In this document: positions 15,730-25,033 of the stretch, piece after piece
Position numbering within the stretch: position 1 is the first letter of the stretch
Layout of the letters: each line of letters starts with the position of its first letter
Assembly (NCBI GenBank): GCA_029210625.1
Contig: JARGFU010000015.1
Location: 76,940-140,939, forward strand
Direction of reading: 5' to 3'
Source of the DNA: Deltaproteobacteria bacterium
Lineage (GTDB): Bacteria > Myxococcota > Myxococcia > SLRQ01
DNA length: 64,000 bases
Notes under the pieces: generated by a model
What the model saw: only the letters and a program-made list of their open reading frames with translations
Told to the model about the DNA's origin: nothing
Databases searched by the model: none
Position numbers and translations under genes: made by a program

Positions 15730-16901
15730 TGCCCTTCTACCAGCTCGGATCCTTCGACTACATGACGGCCATGGCGCTCGCCACCGTCCTCGGGGTGGGC
15801 TTCGGCTTCGTCCTCGAGCGCGCGGGCTTCTCCCGGGCCACCAACCTCGCCGCCCAGTTCTACGGCCGCGACAACCGCGTGCTGAAGGTGATGTTCTCCG
15901 CGATCGCCACCGCGACCGTCGGGCTGGGACTCTTCGGGGCCTTCGGCATCATGGACCTCTCCGCGCTCTCCTTCCCCTCCACCCTCGTCGGCCCCCTCAT
16001 CGTGGGTGGCCTGCTCCTGGGCGTCGGCTTCGTGGTGGCCGGCTACTGCCCGGGGACGGCGGTGGTGGCGACGGCGTCGGGGAATGTCGATGGCCTCATC
16101 ACCTTCGTCGGCGTGATGGCCGGCTCCATCCTCTTCGCCGTCGCCTGGCCGGCGGTCGAGGGCTTCTACTTCAGCGGCGATCTCGGGGTGCGCACCTTCC
16201 CCGAGCTGCTCGACCTGCCCTGGACGGTGATCGCCCTGATCGTCGTGGCCATCGCGGTGGTGACCTTCTTCGCGGTCGAGAAGCTCGAGGCCTTCCTCGC
16301 CGAGCGGGACAAGGCTCCGCCCCAGAAGGCCGGCACCGTCGGCCTGCGTCACCTCTCCCTCACCCTGGCCACCCTCGCGGGCATCGCCCTCATCGGCCTC
16401 GCCCAGCCCGCGCCCGCCGCCGAGGAGCCCGCTGCCTTCCGCGGCGCCGACTGGAGCCTGCTGAAGCTCGGCAACGAGCTGGTCTCCGGCGGGGATCGGG
16501 TCTGGGTGGTGGACCTGCGACCCTGGGAGCGCTGCACCGAGAAGCGCATCCCCGGCGCGATCTGCCGCCCGAAGGACGACAACCTCAGCGGCCTCTTCGC
16601 CTCCCTGCCCGCCACCCGGGAGCTGCTGCTCTACGGCGAGGGCGAGCTGGCGGAGCTCCCCCCGGGCACCGCGGCCTTCGCCGGCCACCTCCACGCGCTC
16701 TCCGGCGGCTTCGAGGGCTTCGCCCGGCTCGAGGCGGCCGCCCCGGCGTTGCCGGCCGACCCCTCCCCGGCGCAGGTGGAGGAGAACCGCCGCCTCCACG
16801 CCCTCCACGCCTGGCTCTCCGGCGCCGTCGACGCCGGGCCGCCCCCGACGGTCGAGCGCAAGGTCATCGAGCGCTCCACCCGCAAGGGCGGCGGCTGCTG
16901 A
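15726..16901 (+). CDS. YeeE/YedE-family protein fused to a degenerate rhodanese-like domain
   Basis: 391 residues. Residues 1-195 form a second YeeE/YedE half with hydrophobic helices and the Cys motif GYCPGTAVV. A linker with one more helix (about 210-235, ending in Ala-rich QPAPAAEEP) leads to a C-terminal domain (about 240-340). That domain has rhodanese-like features: VWVVDLRPWERCTEKRIPGA and, at the usual active-site position, LLLYGEGE. The catalytic Cys of that loop is missing, so sulfur transfer by the usual mechanism is unlikely; it may bind or sense a sulfur species. The protein ends in GGGC. It is the last gene of the operon. Confidence 0.82.
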   Translation: MMPFYQLGSFDYMTAMALATVLGVGFGFVLERAGFSRATNLAAQFYGRDNRVLKVMFSAIATATVGLGLFGAFGIMDLSALSFPSTLVGPLIVGGLLLGVGFVVAGYCPGTAVVATASGNVDGLITFVGVMAGSILFAVAWPAVEGFYFSGDLGVRTFPELLDLPWTVIALIVVAIAVVTFFAVEKLEAFLAERDKAPPQKAGTVGLRHLSLTLATLAGIALIGLAQPAPAAEEPAAFRGADWSLLKLGNELVSGGDRVWVVDLRPWERCTEKRIPGAICRPKDDNLSGLFASLPATRELLLYGEGELAELPPGTAAFAGHLHALSGGFEGFARLEAAAPALPADPSPAQVEENRRLHALHAWLSGAVDAGPPPTVERKVIERSTRKGGGC

Positions 16902-16907
16902 TCGGCC

Positions 16908-16935
16908 CCCGTCTCTCTCGAAGGGGAGAGACGGG
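16908..16935. terminator. hairpin between convergent genes
   Basis: CCCGTCTCTC and GAGAGACGGG form a perfect 10-bp stem with an 8-base loop, seven bases after the sulfur operon stop. The convergent dehydrogenase gene ends at 16980, so it could serve both. There is no T run on the plus strand, so termination strength is uncertain. Confidence 0.55.
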
Positions 16936-16979
16936 CGTGCCGGGGGGTCATTCGAGCACGAAGCGGTGTGCTGCGCCCT

Positions 16980-18134
<1,155 letters not shown>

Positions 18135-18216
18135 GCTGAAACCTCGGGTGTGTGAAGGGAGAAGAGGTTTCTTATCGCGGGAAGCCCCGACAGGTCACGG
18201 GGATCGAGAAATACCC

Positions 18217-18259
18217 GGGAGAGGCCGTGCACGTGCACGTGTACGTGGACGTGTACGGC
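18217..18259. repeat. palindromic GTNNAC element, copy 1
   Basis: GGGAGAGGCC is followed by five hexamers (GTGCAC, GTGCAC, GTGTAC, GTGGAC, GTGTAC) and GGC. It is an inverted partner of copy 2. It lies upstream of the dehydrogenase gene (start 18134). Confidence 0.8.
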
Positions 18260-18303
18260 AGGAATTACAGGCACATAGGTGCCAGCCGGCTCCCACGGAG
18301 GAC

Positions 18304-18345
18304 GCCGTGCACGTGCACGTACACGTACACGTTCACGGCCTCTCC
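18304..18345. repeat. palindromic GTNNAC element, copy 2
   Basis: GCC, five hexamers (GTGCAC, GTGCAC, GTACAC, GTACAC, GTTCAC), then GGCCTCTCC. Its reverse complement closely resembles copy 1, 44 bp away, so the two could pair as a long stem. It sits 18 bp before the 3' end of the minus-strand lipoprotein gene. The rest of the 18135-18362 interval shows no gene. Confidence 0.8.
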
Positions 18346-18362
18346 TCTGGCCCGCCCCGCCC

Positions 18363-19460
18363 TCAGCCGCACTCGGGCACGGCACACTGCATCGAGGTCT
18401 CGGCGCAGAACCCACTCACGCACTCCCACTCCCCGCTGCAGCTCTCCCCGATCCTCTTGGACCGGAAGCAGATCCCATCGACGCACTCCAGCCCCGGCTG
18501 GCAGCCCTCGCCCATGAAGGTATCGGCGCAGGCCGCGTTCTCGCCCGGCAGCGCGGTGCAGGTGCCCGTGAGGTTGGAGGGATCGATCTGGCCGGCGCAG
18601 TACTCGGTCGAGGGGCAGGGGTCGGGCAACCCGTAGTTGCAGGTCGCGCCGCTCGCCACCCCGGGCTTGCACTCCCAGATCGGGATCTCCCCCCCCTCGA
18701 GGCCGATGAGGGAGCAGGAGAGGCCGGCCTGGCAGAGCTGCCGGGCTTCCGGATCGCAGGCCTGATCCGCGCCCGCCAGGGTCGGGGTCGGCTGAGCGAC
18801 GCAGGTGCCGGGGTTCGGCCAGCTCTCGCCCTCGCAGTCGAGGCCGTTGGCGCAGTAGGGGTGGGCCTCACCGCCGCAGGGCTGGCCGGCCTGGGCCAGC
18901 GGCGTGCAGACGCCGCCGACGCAGGTGGTGGAGCCGGTGCAGCGGCCGCCCATGGTGCAGTCGGCCTGCGCGGGCAGGTAGCTCTCGCACATCCCGGGGC
19001 AGGCCATGTCCTGGCTGCAGAAGGCGTCCCCGGCGCACTCCTCGTCGATGTAGCAGGTGCCCTCCGGCGCCACGTTGCCGGCCATGGCCTGCTCGCAGGC
19101 CGCGGGCGGCTCGTCCGAGCCGATGGCCTCGCAGCCGGCGGCGCTCATGGCGTCGATGCACTCGCGCATCTTGTCGCCGTCGTAGGCGAGGGTGCCGCGG
19201 TCGATGGCGGCCTGAAGCTGCGGCTCGGTGGTGTCCTCGAACTGCGCCTGCATGGCGCCCTGGCAGTCGTTCCCCCCGAAGAAGCCGGGGCCGATGCAGC
19301 GATCGATCAGGCCGCAGAAGACCGAGGCGACCTCCTGGCCCATCTGCTCCACGGGGACCGGACCGTCCTCCTCCCCCTTGCCGCCTCCGCCGCCGAAGGC
19401 CCAGCAGCCGGTGAGGGTGAAGGTCACGGACACGGCAATGGCATAGATGCTCTTCATCAT
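18363..19460 (-). CDS. Cys-rich secreted lipoprotein
   Basis: 365 residues from ATG 19460, chosen because GGAGG lies upstream and the product then begins MMKSIYAIAVSVTFTLTGC, a lipoprotein signal with lipobox LTGC. The mature protein has a Gly/Lys/Glu linker, then an N-terminal helical part and a long region with more than 30 Cys in repeated short units (for example CVGGVCTPLAQAGQPCGG and CQPGLECVDGICFRSKRIGESC). Such dickkopf/EGF-like Cys repeats are common in myxobacterial surface proteins. The function is unknown; the protein should be disulfide-stabilised at the cell surface. Confidence 0.75.
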   Translation of the reverse strand: MMKSIYAIAVSVTFTLTGCWAFGGGGGKGEEDGPVPVEQMGQEVASVFCGLIDRCIGPGFFGGNDCQGAMQAQFEDTTEPQLQAAIDRGTLAYDGDKMRECIDAMSAAGCEAIGSDEPPAACEQAMAGNVAPEGTCYIDEECAGDAFCSQDMACPGMCESYLPAQADCTMGGRCTGSTTCVGGVCTPLAQAGQPCGGEAHPYCANGLDCEGESWPNPGTCVAQPTPTLAGADQACDPEARQLCQAGLSCSLIGLEGGEIPIWECKPGVASGATCNYGLPDPCPSTEYCAGQIDPSNLTGTCTALPGENAACADTFMGEGCQPGLECVDGICFRSKRIGESCSGEWECVSGFCAETSMQCAVPECG

Positions 19461-19494
19461 CGAGCTCCCTCCTGAAGAGGGCAGCTTAACGCAT

Positions 19495-19523
19495 CGAGCC
19501 CGGAGGCGTCGCCCCCGGGCTCG
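19495..19523 (-). terminator. hairpin after the 2-oxoacid oxidoreductase operon
   Basis: CGAGCCCGG and CCGGGCTCG form a perfect 9-bp stem with an 11-base loop, between the porB-like stop (19551) and the lipoprotein start (19460). No T run follows on the minus strand. Confidence 0.5.
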
Positions 19524-19550
19524 AATACGCACGCGAGATGTTCAGTCGCG

Positions 19551-20471
19551 TCAGGAGATCTTCTGGGTGTCGAAGGCCGCGCGCATCTGGAGGAGTCGCC
19601 AGTTGCGGTGGATGGCCTTGCTCACCTCCGCCAGGTCGATCTTCGTCTTGCCGAAGCGGCCCTGGGCGGCGAAGTAGCTCTCGAGGGCGCCCTGGGAGAG
19701 CGCCGAGTCCACGTTGACCACCCAGCGGTGTCCGTCGAAGACCTCCACCACCGGGTAGAGGCCCGACTCGACCGCCTGGCGCACCAGGTTGATCCCCTCC
19801 CCCGGCTCCGACTTCCAGCCCGTGGGGCAGGGAGAGAGCATGTGGAGGAAGCGGAAGCCCTTCATGTCGAGGGCCCGGCGCATCTTGTGGAAGAGGTCTT
19901 CGGGGTGGGCCATGCTCATGGTCGCCACGTAGGGGATGCCGTGGGCGGCCATGATCCCGACGATGTCCTTCTTCTGCTCGAGCTTGCCCGAGGCGGTGGT
20001 GGTGGTCACCGCGCCCATGGGGGTCGCCGACGAACGCTGACCGCCGGTGTTCCCGTAGATCTCGTTGTCGTAGCAGATGTAGAGGATGTCCTCGTTGCGC
20101 TCGGCCGCGGCCGAGATGGTGGCCATGCCGATGTCGTAGGTGCCGCCGTCACCGGCCCAGCAGAGCACCCGGGTGTCCTCCCCGTTCATCTTCGCCACGT
20201 GGGCGAGCCCGGTGGCCACCGCCGCCGCCGAGGCGAAGGTCGAGGCCACCACCGGGGCACCGTAGGCGGAGTGGGGGAAGGGGCCCGCGGTGACGATCCC
20301 GCAGCAGGCCGGGATCACCATCTGCACGGTCCGGTCGGCCACGGCCCGCGAGAGCATCTGGAGGCCGATGGACATGCCGCAGCCGCCGCAGTTGGTGTTG
20401 CCGGCCCGGAGGATGGGCTCGGGGCGATCGACACCCGTCTGGGTGATTCCGTCGAGCAGAGGCTCTTGCAT
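19551..20471 (-). CDS. porB: 2-oxoacid:ferredoxin oxidoreductase, beta (TPP) subunit
   Basis: 306 residues. CGGCG near the start (NTNCGGCGM) and CCGIV supply cluster Cys, and the thiamine-diphosphate motif reads CWAGDGGTYDIG followed by YDNEIYGNTGGQRS. This is the PorB type (pyruvate or other 2-oxoacid to acyl-CoA plus CO2, reducing ferredoxin). The start ATG overlaps the alpha-subunit stop (TGATG), so the subunits are translationally coupled. Pyruvate is the best guess; 2-oxoisovalerate or 2-oxoglutarate enzymes are close relatives. Confidence 0.9.
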   Translation of the reverse strand: MQEPLLDGITQTGVDRPEPILRAGNTNCGGCGMSIGLQMLSRAVADRTVQMVIPACCGIVTAGPFPHSAYGAPVVASTFASAAAVATGLAHVAKMNGEDTRVLCWAGDGGTYDIGMATISAAAERNEDILYICYDNEIYGNTGGQRSSATPMGAVTTTTASGKLEQKKDIVGIMAAHGIPYVATMSMAHPEDLFHKMRRALDMKGFRFLHMLSPCPTGWKSEPGEGINLVRQAVESGLYPVVEVFDGHRWVVNVDSALSQGALESYFAAQGRFGKTKIDLAEVSKAIHRNWRLLQMRAAFDTQKIS

Positions 20472-21628
20472 CACGCCACCTCCTTCAGGATCGAGGGCTC
20501 GGGCCGATCACGCTCGGCCAGGTCGTCGAAGATCTCCACCAGGTGGTGGGGCCGCACGTCGCCGCCCCCCAGGCCGATGAGGTAGCTCTGCACCACGTCG
20601 GCCGTGCGCACCGCGCCACGCAGCTCGCTCCAGAGGATGCCGCCCATGCCGGGCGAGAGGTCGCGATCGATGACCGCGATCTTCTTCGCCCCCTTCAGGG
20701 CGTCGACGAGCTGCTGCTCGGGGAAGGGGCGGAACATCTTCACCCGCAGGCTGCCGGCCTTGATGCCCCTCTCGCGGGCGGTGTCCACCGCCTGCTTGGC
20801 CGTGGCGCCCAGGGTGCCCATCGAGACGATGACCACCTCGGCGTCCTCGGTCCGGTAGGGGACCACCGGTCCGTCGATGGAGCGGCCGAAGGACTTCTCG
20901 AAGGCCTTCTGGTGCTCCTCGTAGACCTTGAAGACCCGGTTCATGGCGTCCTGCATCTGGCCGCGGTGCACCTCGGTCTCGTGGGGGAAGTCCAGGCCTC
21001 CCATGGTCCGGGGCTTGTCCGAGATCCGGTGCTGCATCTGCAGCGGGGGCAGGAAGCCGTCGACCTGATCCTGCTCGGGGATGTCCGTCTCCATCAGCGT
21101 GTGGGAGAGGACGAAGGCGTCGATGCAGACCATCGTCGGCAGCAGCACCCGCGGGTCCTCGGAGAGCCGGTAGGCGAAGAGCAGGGAGTCGAAGGCCTCC
21201 TGGTTGTCCTCGCAGTAGAGCTGGATCCAGCCGGAGTCCCGCAGGAGCAGGGTGTCGTTGTGGTCCACCCAGATGTTCCAGGGCGGGCCCAGGGTGCGGT
21301 TGACCGCCAGCATCACGATCGGCAGCCGGTACATCGCCGCCGTGATGACGTTCTCGGTCATGTACGCGAGCCCGTTCGAGGAGGAGGCCGTGAAGGTGCG
21401 CGCGCCGTTCGAGGCCATGCCGATGCAGACCGCCATGGCGGAGTGCTCGGACTCGACCCGCACGACGCTCCCCTTCTCGATCTCCTGCCGGGAGAGGAAC
21501 TCGATGGACTCGGTCTGGGGGGTGATGGGGTAGACCCCGCCCCCGAAGCCGCGCCCCTTCCGGTTGGCCCGGCCGGCCAGGGTGGCCGCGAGGCCTGCCG
21601 CATGGTTCGCCGTGATGAGCTTCTTCAT
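20471..21628 (-). CDS. porA: 2-oxoacid:ferredoxin oxidoreductase, alpha subunit
   Basis: 385 residues from ATG 21628, overlapping the preceding stop (ATGA). The motif GGGVYPITPQTESIEFLS and SEHSAMAVCIGMASNGARTFTASSS mark the pyrimidine-binding domain I. The domain II/transketolase C-like part runs from about 255 to the end (VVIVSMGTLGATAKQAVD). Works with the beta subunit and the fused gamma/flavoprotein subunit encoded just upstream. Confidence 0.9.
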   Translation of the reverse strand: MKKLITANHAAGLAATLAGRANRKGRGFGGGVYPITPQTESIEFLSRQEIEKGSVVRVESEHSAMAVCIGMASNGARTFTASSSNGLAYMTENVITAAMYRLPIVMLAVNRTLGPPWNIWVDHNDTLLLRDSGWIQLYCEDNQEAFDSLLFAYRLSEDPRVLLPTMVCIDAFVLSHTLMETDIPEQDQVDGFLPPLQMQHRISDKPRTMGGLDFPHETEVHRGQMQDAMNRVFKVYEEHQKAFEKSFGRSIDGPVVPYRTEDAEVVIVSMGTLGATAKQAVDTARERGIKAGSLRVKMFRPFPEQQLVDALKGAKKIAVIDRDLSPGMGGILWSELRGAVRTADVVQSYLIGLGGGDVRPHHLVEIFDDLAERDRPEPSILKEVA

Positions 21629-23835
21629 TCGTTCACCATCTCCATGGCGCCACGCGGACACTCGGCCACGCAGATGCCACAGCCCTTGCAGTAGTCGGCG
21701 TCGACCATGTAGCCGGCACCGTTTCGATGGATGATCCCCTCGGGGCAGAACACCATGCAGGTGTCGCACTCGGTGCAGTCCCCGCAGGAGAGGCAGCGCT
21801 GGGCCTCGAGGCTGCCGCTGGGCAGCCCCGCGTCGACATCCATGAACGCCTTCAGCCGCTCCTCCACGCTCATGCGCTCGTGCGCCTCGGCCTTGCGCTT
21901 CGCGAAGTGGGCGAAGTTCACCTGCTTCGGTCCGACGGCGCGCTCGACCGCGGGCCGCACGAAGAGCTCGACGTCCTCGCCGAGCTCGCGCAGCAGGCGG
22001 GTGGCCGCCAGGCGGCCGTCACCGATGGCGTGGGCCACGGTGCCCTCCCAGGTCGAGAGATCGCCGGCGACCCAGACGTTGAGCGCCTTCTCGCCGTCGA
22101 AGACGCGGCCGTCCTTCATCTCCCAGCCCTCGGGGAGGAGGGAGAGATCCGCGGACTGGCCGAGGGCCAGCAGGACGTGATCGCAGGCGATCTTCTGCTT
22201 GCGATCGGTGACGACGGGGCTGCGCCGGCCGCTCTCGTCCGGCTCGCCCATCTCCACCTCGGCCAGCTCGATGGCCTCGAGCTTGCCCTCTCCGTAGAAG
22301 GCCGTCGGGGCCAGCTGGAAGTGGAAGACGACGCCCTCCTCCAGGGCCTCCTCGACCTCCTCGGCGATGGCGGGCATCTCCTTGGCGGTCCGCCGGTAGG
22401 CCACGGTGACCTTCTCGGCGCCCTGCCGCAGGGCCGAGCGGGCGCAGTCCATGGCGGTGTTGCCACCGCCGAGGACCACCACGTGGCCCGAGAGGCGCTG
22501 CTCGCTCTCGAGGTTCACCCGGTGGAGGTAGCGGATGCCCTGCTCCACCTGCGGGAAGTCGGCGCCCGGCACGTCGAGGCCGCGGAGCTTCTGCAGGCCC
22601 GTGGCGATGATCAGGGCGTCGAACTCGGAGGCCAGCTCCTTGATCCGGCCCCGGGAGAGGAAGACCCCGGTCTCGGCGACCACGCCGAGCTCGAGGACCG
22701 CGCTCACCTCCCGGTCGAGGACGTCGCGGGGCAGGCGGAAGGTGGGGATGCCGGTGCGCAACACGCCGCCGAGCTTCTCCTCACCGTCGAAGATCACCAC
22801 CCGGTGCTCGTCCCGCGCCAGCTGGTAGGCGGCCGAGAGGCCGGCCGGCCCGCCGCCCACGATGCCGATGCGCCGGCGCTCGCCGACCACCGCGTCGGGG
22901 TCGGTGCGGGCGATGTGGGCGTGGTCGGCGATCCAGCGCTCGAGGGCGCGGGTGTCGACGGCGCCGTCGTAGTCGATCCGGTTGCAGCTGCTCTTGCAGA
23001 AGCCGGGGCAGACCCGGCCGCAGACCGCCGCGAGCGGCGTGGAGTCGGCGAGCACCTCGGCGGCGGCCACCTCGTCCTTGCGCGCCAGCGCCTGGACGAA
23101 GGCCTCGACGTCGTTGCCGGCCGGGCAGGAGGCCGTGCAGGGGGCCAAGGCCCGGACGTAGCGGGGCAGCTGGGTGCGCCAGCTCCCGGTCTTCAGGCCG
23201 GTGGGCGCCCCCTCGACGTGATCGAGGAGATCGAGGACGCGGGGCGGGACGGGCATCTGCATGGCAGGGGCGCCGTCCTCCATCGCGGCCGTGTCGATCT
23301 CGCGGACCTTCACCAGCTCGAAGGCCTCCTGGGCGGCGGCCAGGTTCGAGTCGAGGCCGAGGTCCTCGTAGGCCTGCTCGACGGTCTCCCAGTCGATGCC
23401 CATGAGGCGGGCGAAGGCGCCGGAGATGGTGGTGTTCACGATCACCACCGTCCGGGTGCCGATGCCGTGACCCCGGGCGATCGAGGTGGCGTCCACCGTG
23501 GCCAGCCGGGTCCCGGGGAAGAGATCCGCGATCTCGTCGGGGGACTTCGGCGTGTTGATCAGCAGGATGCCGCCGGGCTTGAGGCCCGCCAGCACCTCGG
23601 GGCCGAGCAGGGTCGGATCCAGGACCAGCAGGTGGTCCGGGTTGTAGACCTTGTTGCGGGAGACGATCTCGTTGTCGTCGACCCGGGTGTAGGCGCGGAC
23701 CGGGGCGCCAGCGCGCTCACCGGCGTAGTCGCCGAAGGCCTGGACCTTCTTGCCCAGGCGCGAGTAGATGGCAGCGAGGATCTTGGCGCCGGTGACGCCG
23801 CCCTGGCCGCCTCGACCATGAAGGCGGATCTCCAT
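21625..23835 (-). CDS. fusion of PorG gamma subunit, GltD-like flavoprotein and ferredoxin domain
   Basis: 736 residues from ATG 23835, preceded by GGAGG. Residues 1-185 are the PorG domain (HGRGGQGGVTGAKILA). Residues 225-310 hold the Cys-rich Fe-S domain of GltD/NfnB proteins (CTASCPAGNDVEAF ... CGRVCPGFCKSSCNR). FAD motif GIVGGGPAGLSAAYQLA is at about 322 and the NAD(P)H motif VVLGGGNTAMDCARSA at about 450. The C-terminus carries Fe-S ligands (CLSCGDCTECDTCMVFCP and CKGCGICVAECP). The enzyme should pass electrons between 2-oxoacid oxidation and NAD(P)H through one polypeptide. The longer frame upstream of 23835 is not coding. Confidence 0.88.
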   Translation of the reverse strand: MEIRLHGRGGQGGVTGAKILAAIYSRLGKKVQAFGDYAGERAGAPVRAYTRVDDNEIVSRNKVYNPDHLLVLDPTLLGPEVLAGLKPGGILLINTPKSPDEIADLFPGTRLATVDATSIARGHGIGTRTVVIVNTTISGAFARLMGIDWETVEQAYEDLGLDSNLAAAQEAFELVKVREIDTAAMEDGAPAMQMPVPPRVLDLLDHVEGAPTGLKTGSWRTQLPRYVRALAPCTASCPAGNDVEAFVQALARKDEVAAAEVLADSTPLAAVCGRVCPGFCKSSCNRIDYDGAVDTRALERWIADHAHIARTDPDAVVGERRRIGIVGGGPAGLSAAYQLARDEHRVVIFDGEEKLGGVLRTGIPTFRLPRDVLDREVSAVLELGVVAETGVFLSRGRIKELASEFDALIIATGLQKLRGLDVPGADFPQVEQGIRYLHRVNLESEQRLSGHVVVLGGGNTAMDCARSALRQGAEKVTVAYRRTAKEMPAIAEEVEEALEEGVVFHFQLAPTAFYGEGKLEAIELAEVEMGEPDESGRRSPVVTDRKQKIACDHVLLALGQSADLSLLPEGWEMKDGRVFDGEKALNVWVAGDLSTWEGTVAHAIGDGRLAATRLLRELGEDVELFVRPAVERAVGPKQVNFAHFAKRKAEAHERMSVEERLKAFMDVDAGLPSGSLEAQRCLSCGDCTECDTCMVFCPEGIIHRNGAGYMVDADYCKGCGICVAECPRGAMEMVNE

Positions 23836-23919
23836 GGGACCTCCAGTCGATGGGGGAGCGGGGAGCTTCTTCGAACAAGGTCCGGTGACGTCCCCATGAA
23901 GAGGTACATCCCGCCCCTT

Positions 23920-23948
23920 AATAGACATGGCGGTACCGGGGTCATCAA
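23920..23948 (-). promoter_or_regulatory. candidate sigma-70-type promoter of the 2-oxoacid oxidoreductase operon
   Basis: On the minus strand TTGATG, 17 bases, then TCTATT (overlapping TATTAA) give plausible -35 and -10 boxes about 85 bp upstream of the ATG at 23835. The 23836-24084 interval holds no gene and must also contain the promoter for the divergent Spy-like gene; no clear one was seen for that side. Confidence 0.4.
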
Positions 23949-24084
23949 GGCATTTCGCAGGTTTTTCGCGGGCTGCATTTCTTGCGTTCGGCGTCCCGCA
24001 ATCATTGCGAGGTGCTTTTCCGTTTACCCCCGGACCCCCCGGGCGTCCTTTCTCCGTGAAACCCCTTTCCCCAAGGAGAACCCC

Positions 24085-24852
24085 ATGAAGCCCTCTTCCC
24101 GCCGGAATCTCTCTCGCGCATCCCTCGCGCTGGCCCTGATCGCCGCCGCCAGCTTCACCCTCCCCGTCCTCGCCCGCGGACCCCGCGGCGGAGGCCCCGG
24201 CGGAGGCGAGGGACCGATCGATCCCGAGCTCGCCTCGGCCCGCAAGCAGCTGATGGCCGCCACGGTGGTCGCCAAGCTCGACCTCTCGAAGGAGCAGAAG
24301 GCCGCCCTGAAGAAGATCGTCCTGCAGGCCCGCGAGGTCCGGGAGGAGGGTCGCAACGACGCCGACGCCAAGCGCCACCGGGCCGAGGCCAGGGCGCTGC
24401 TCGAGCGGGCCACCGCCGAGGTGCGGGCCAACGGCGGCGAGATGAGCGCCGACACCCGCGCGGCCCTCGAGGCCCACAAGGCCGAGCGCGCCCCGCAGCG
24501 GCAGGCCCAGCGCGCCACCATGAAGGAGCTGATGGTCTCTGCCCGCAACGTGCTGACCCCCGAGCAGCAGGCGAAGCTGCACGAGCTCCGCGGCCCCGGC
24601 GGCCCCGGCGCCCACGGCCCGCGCGGCCCCGGCTTCGGTCCCGGAGGCGAGCAGGGCTTCGGCGGCGGCCCCGGCCCCTGCGCCAAGAACCCCGAGGCCT
24701 GCCAGCAGATGCGGCAGGGCCGGCGCGGCCCCGGCGGCCCGGGCTTCGGCCCCGGCGCCGGTGGTCCGCAGGCCCGGCACGGTCAGCGGCAGGGCAAGAA
24801 GATGATGAAGCTCCTGCTCTCCGACGAGTTCCTGGCCGAGCTGTCTCGCTAG
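24085..24852 (+). CDS. Spy/CpxP-like periplasmic protein with Gly-Pro-rich tail
   Basis: 255 residues, with AAGGAGAA before the ATG. The signal peptide ends near VLARG. The helical middle has two LTxxQ-like motifs (LDLSKEQKAALKKI and VLTPEQQAKL) with an Arg/Glu/Ala-rich helix between, the pattern of Spy/CpxP/CnrR-type periplasmic chaperones and metal sensors. A low-complexity Gly/Pro/Phe-rich segment (about 170-235) contains CAKNPEAC, and a basic end follows. It may bind metal or unfolded proteins. A strong terminator follows. Confidence 0.7.
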   Translation: MKPSSRRNLSRASLALALIAAASFTLPVLARGPRGGGPGGGEGPIDPELASARKQLMAATVVAKLDLSKEQKAALKKIVLQAREVREEGRNDADAKRHRAEARALLERATAEVRANGGEMSADTRAALEAHKAERAPQRQAQRATMKELMVSARNVLTPEQQAKLHELRGPGGPGAHGPRGPGFGPGGEQGFGGGPGPCAKNPEACQQMRQGRRGPGGPGFGPGAGGPQARHGQRQGKKMMKLLLSDEFLAELSR

Positions 24853-24917
24853 GCCTCCCCGATCCGCTGCCCGGTCGGTCCTTCCTCCCCACTCACCCAT
24901 CCGCCGGTCAGCCTCTC

Positions 24918-24956
24918 GCCCGGGATCCGCTTCGCTGCGGGTCCCGGGCTTTTCTT
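24918..24956 (+). terminator. intrinsic terminator
   Basis: GCCCGGGATCCGC pairs with GCGGGTCCCGGGC over a 6-base loop, leaving one G-T pair, and is followed by TTTTCTT. This is a typical rho-independent terminator for the Spy-like gene. Confidence 0.85.
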
Positions 24957-24967
24957 CTGGTTCGACA

Positions 24968-25018
24968 GGAGAGACCCCGTGCACGTGGACGGGTACGTGT
25001 ACGTGCACGGCTTTCCTC
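24968..25018. repeat. palindromic GTNNAC element, copy 3
   Basis: GGAGAGACCCC, five hexamers (GTGCAC, GTGGAC, GGGTAC, GTGTAC, GTGCAC), then GGCTTTCCTC. One hexamer departs from GTNNAC. It ends 16 bp before the GroES-like start codon. Confidence 0.75.
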
Positions 25019-25020
25019 GG

Positions 25021-25026
25021 TATATC
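25021..25026 (+). promoter_or_regulatory. possible -10 box for a leaderless GroES-like mRNA
   Basis: TATATC lies eight bases before the ATG at 25034 and there is no Shine-Dalgarno sequence. Transcription would start at or next to the ATG. A -35 box would fall inside the GTNNAC element. This is inference from position only. Confidence 0.3.
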
Positions 25027-25033
25027 GCCGGCC

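Noticed and set aside
18217-18345. Reading frames containing VHVHV/VYVDV stretches
   Set aside because: They come from the GTNNAC repeats read as protein; no start, ribosome site or homology supports them.
18217-18345. Possible CRISPR array
   Set aside because: The unit is 6 bp with no spacers, and no cas genes are present.
21727-24852. Long plus-strand open frame over the 2-oxoacid oxidoreductase genes
   Set aside because: Antisense of a clear enzyme gene; only its last 255 codons (from 24085) are real, as the Spy-like gene.
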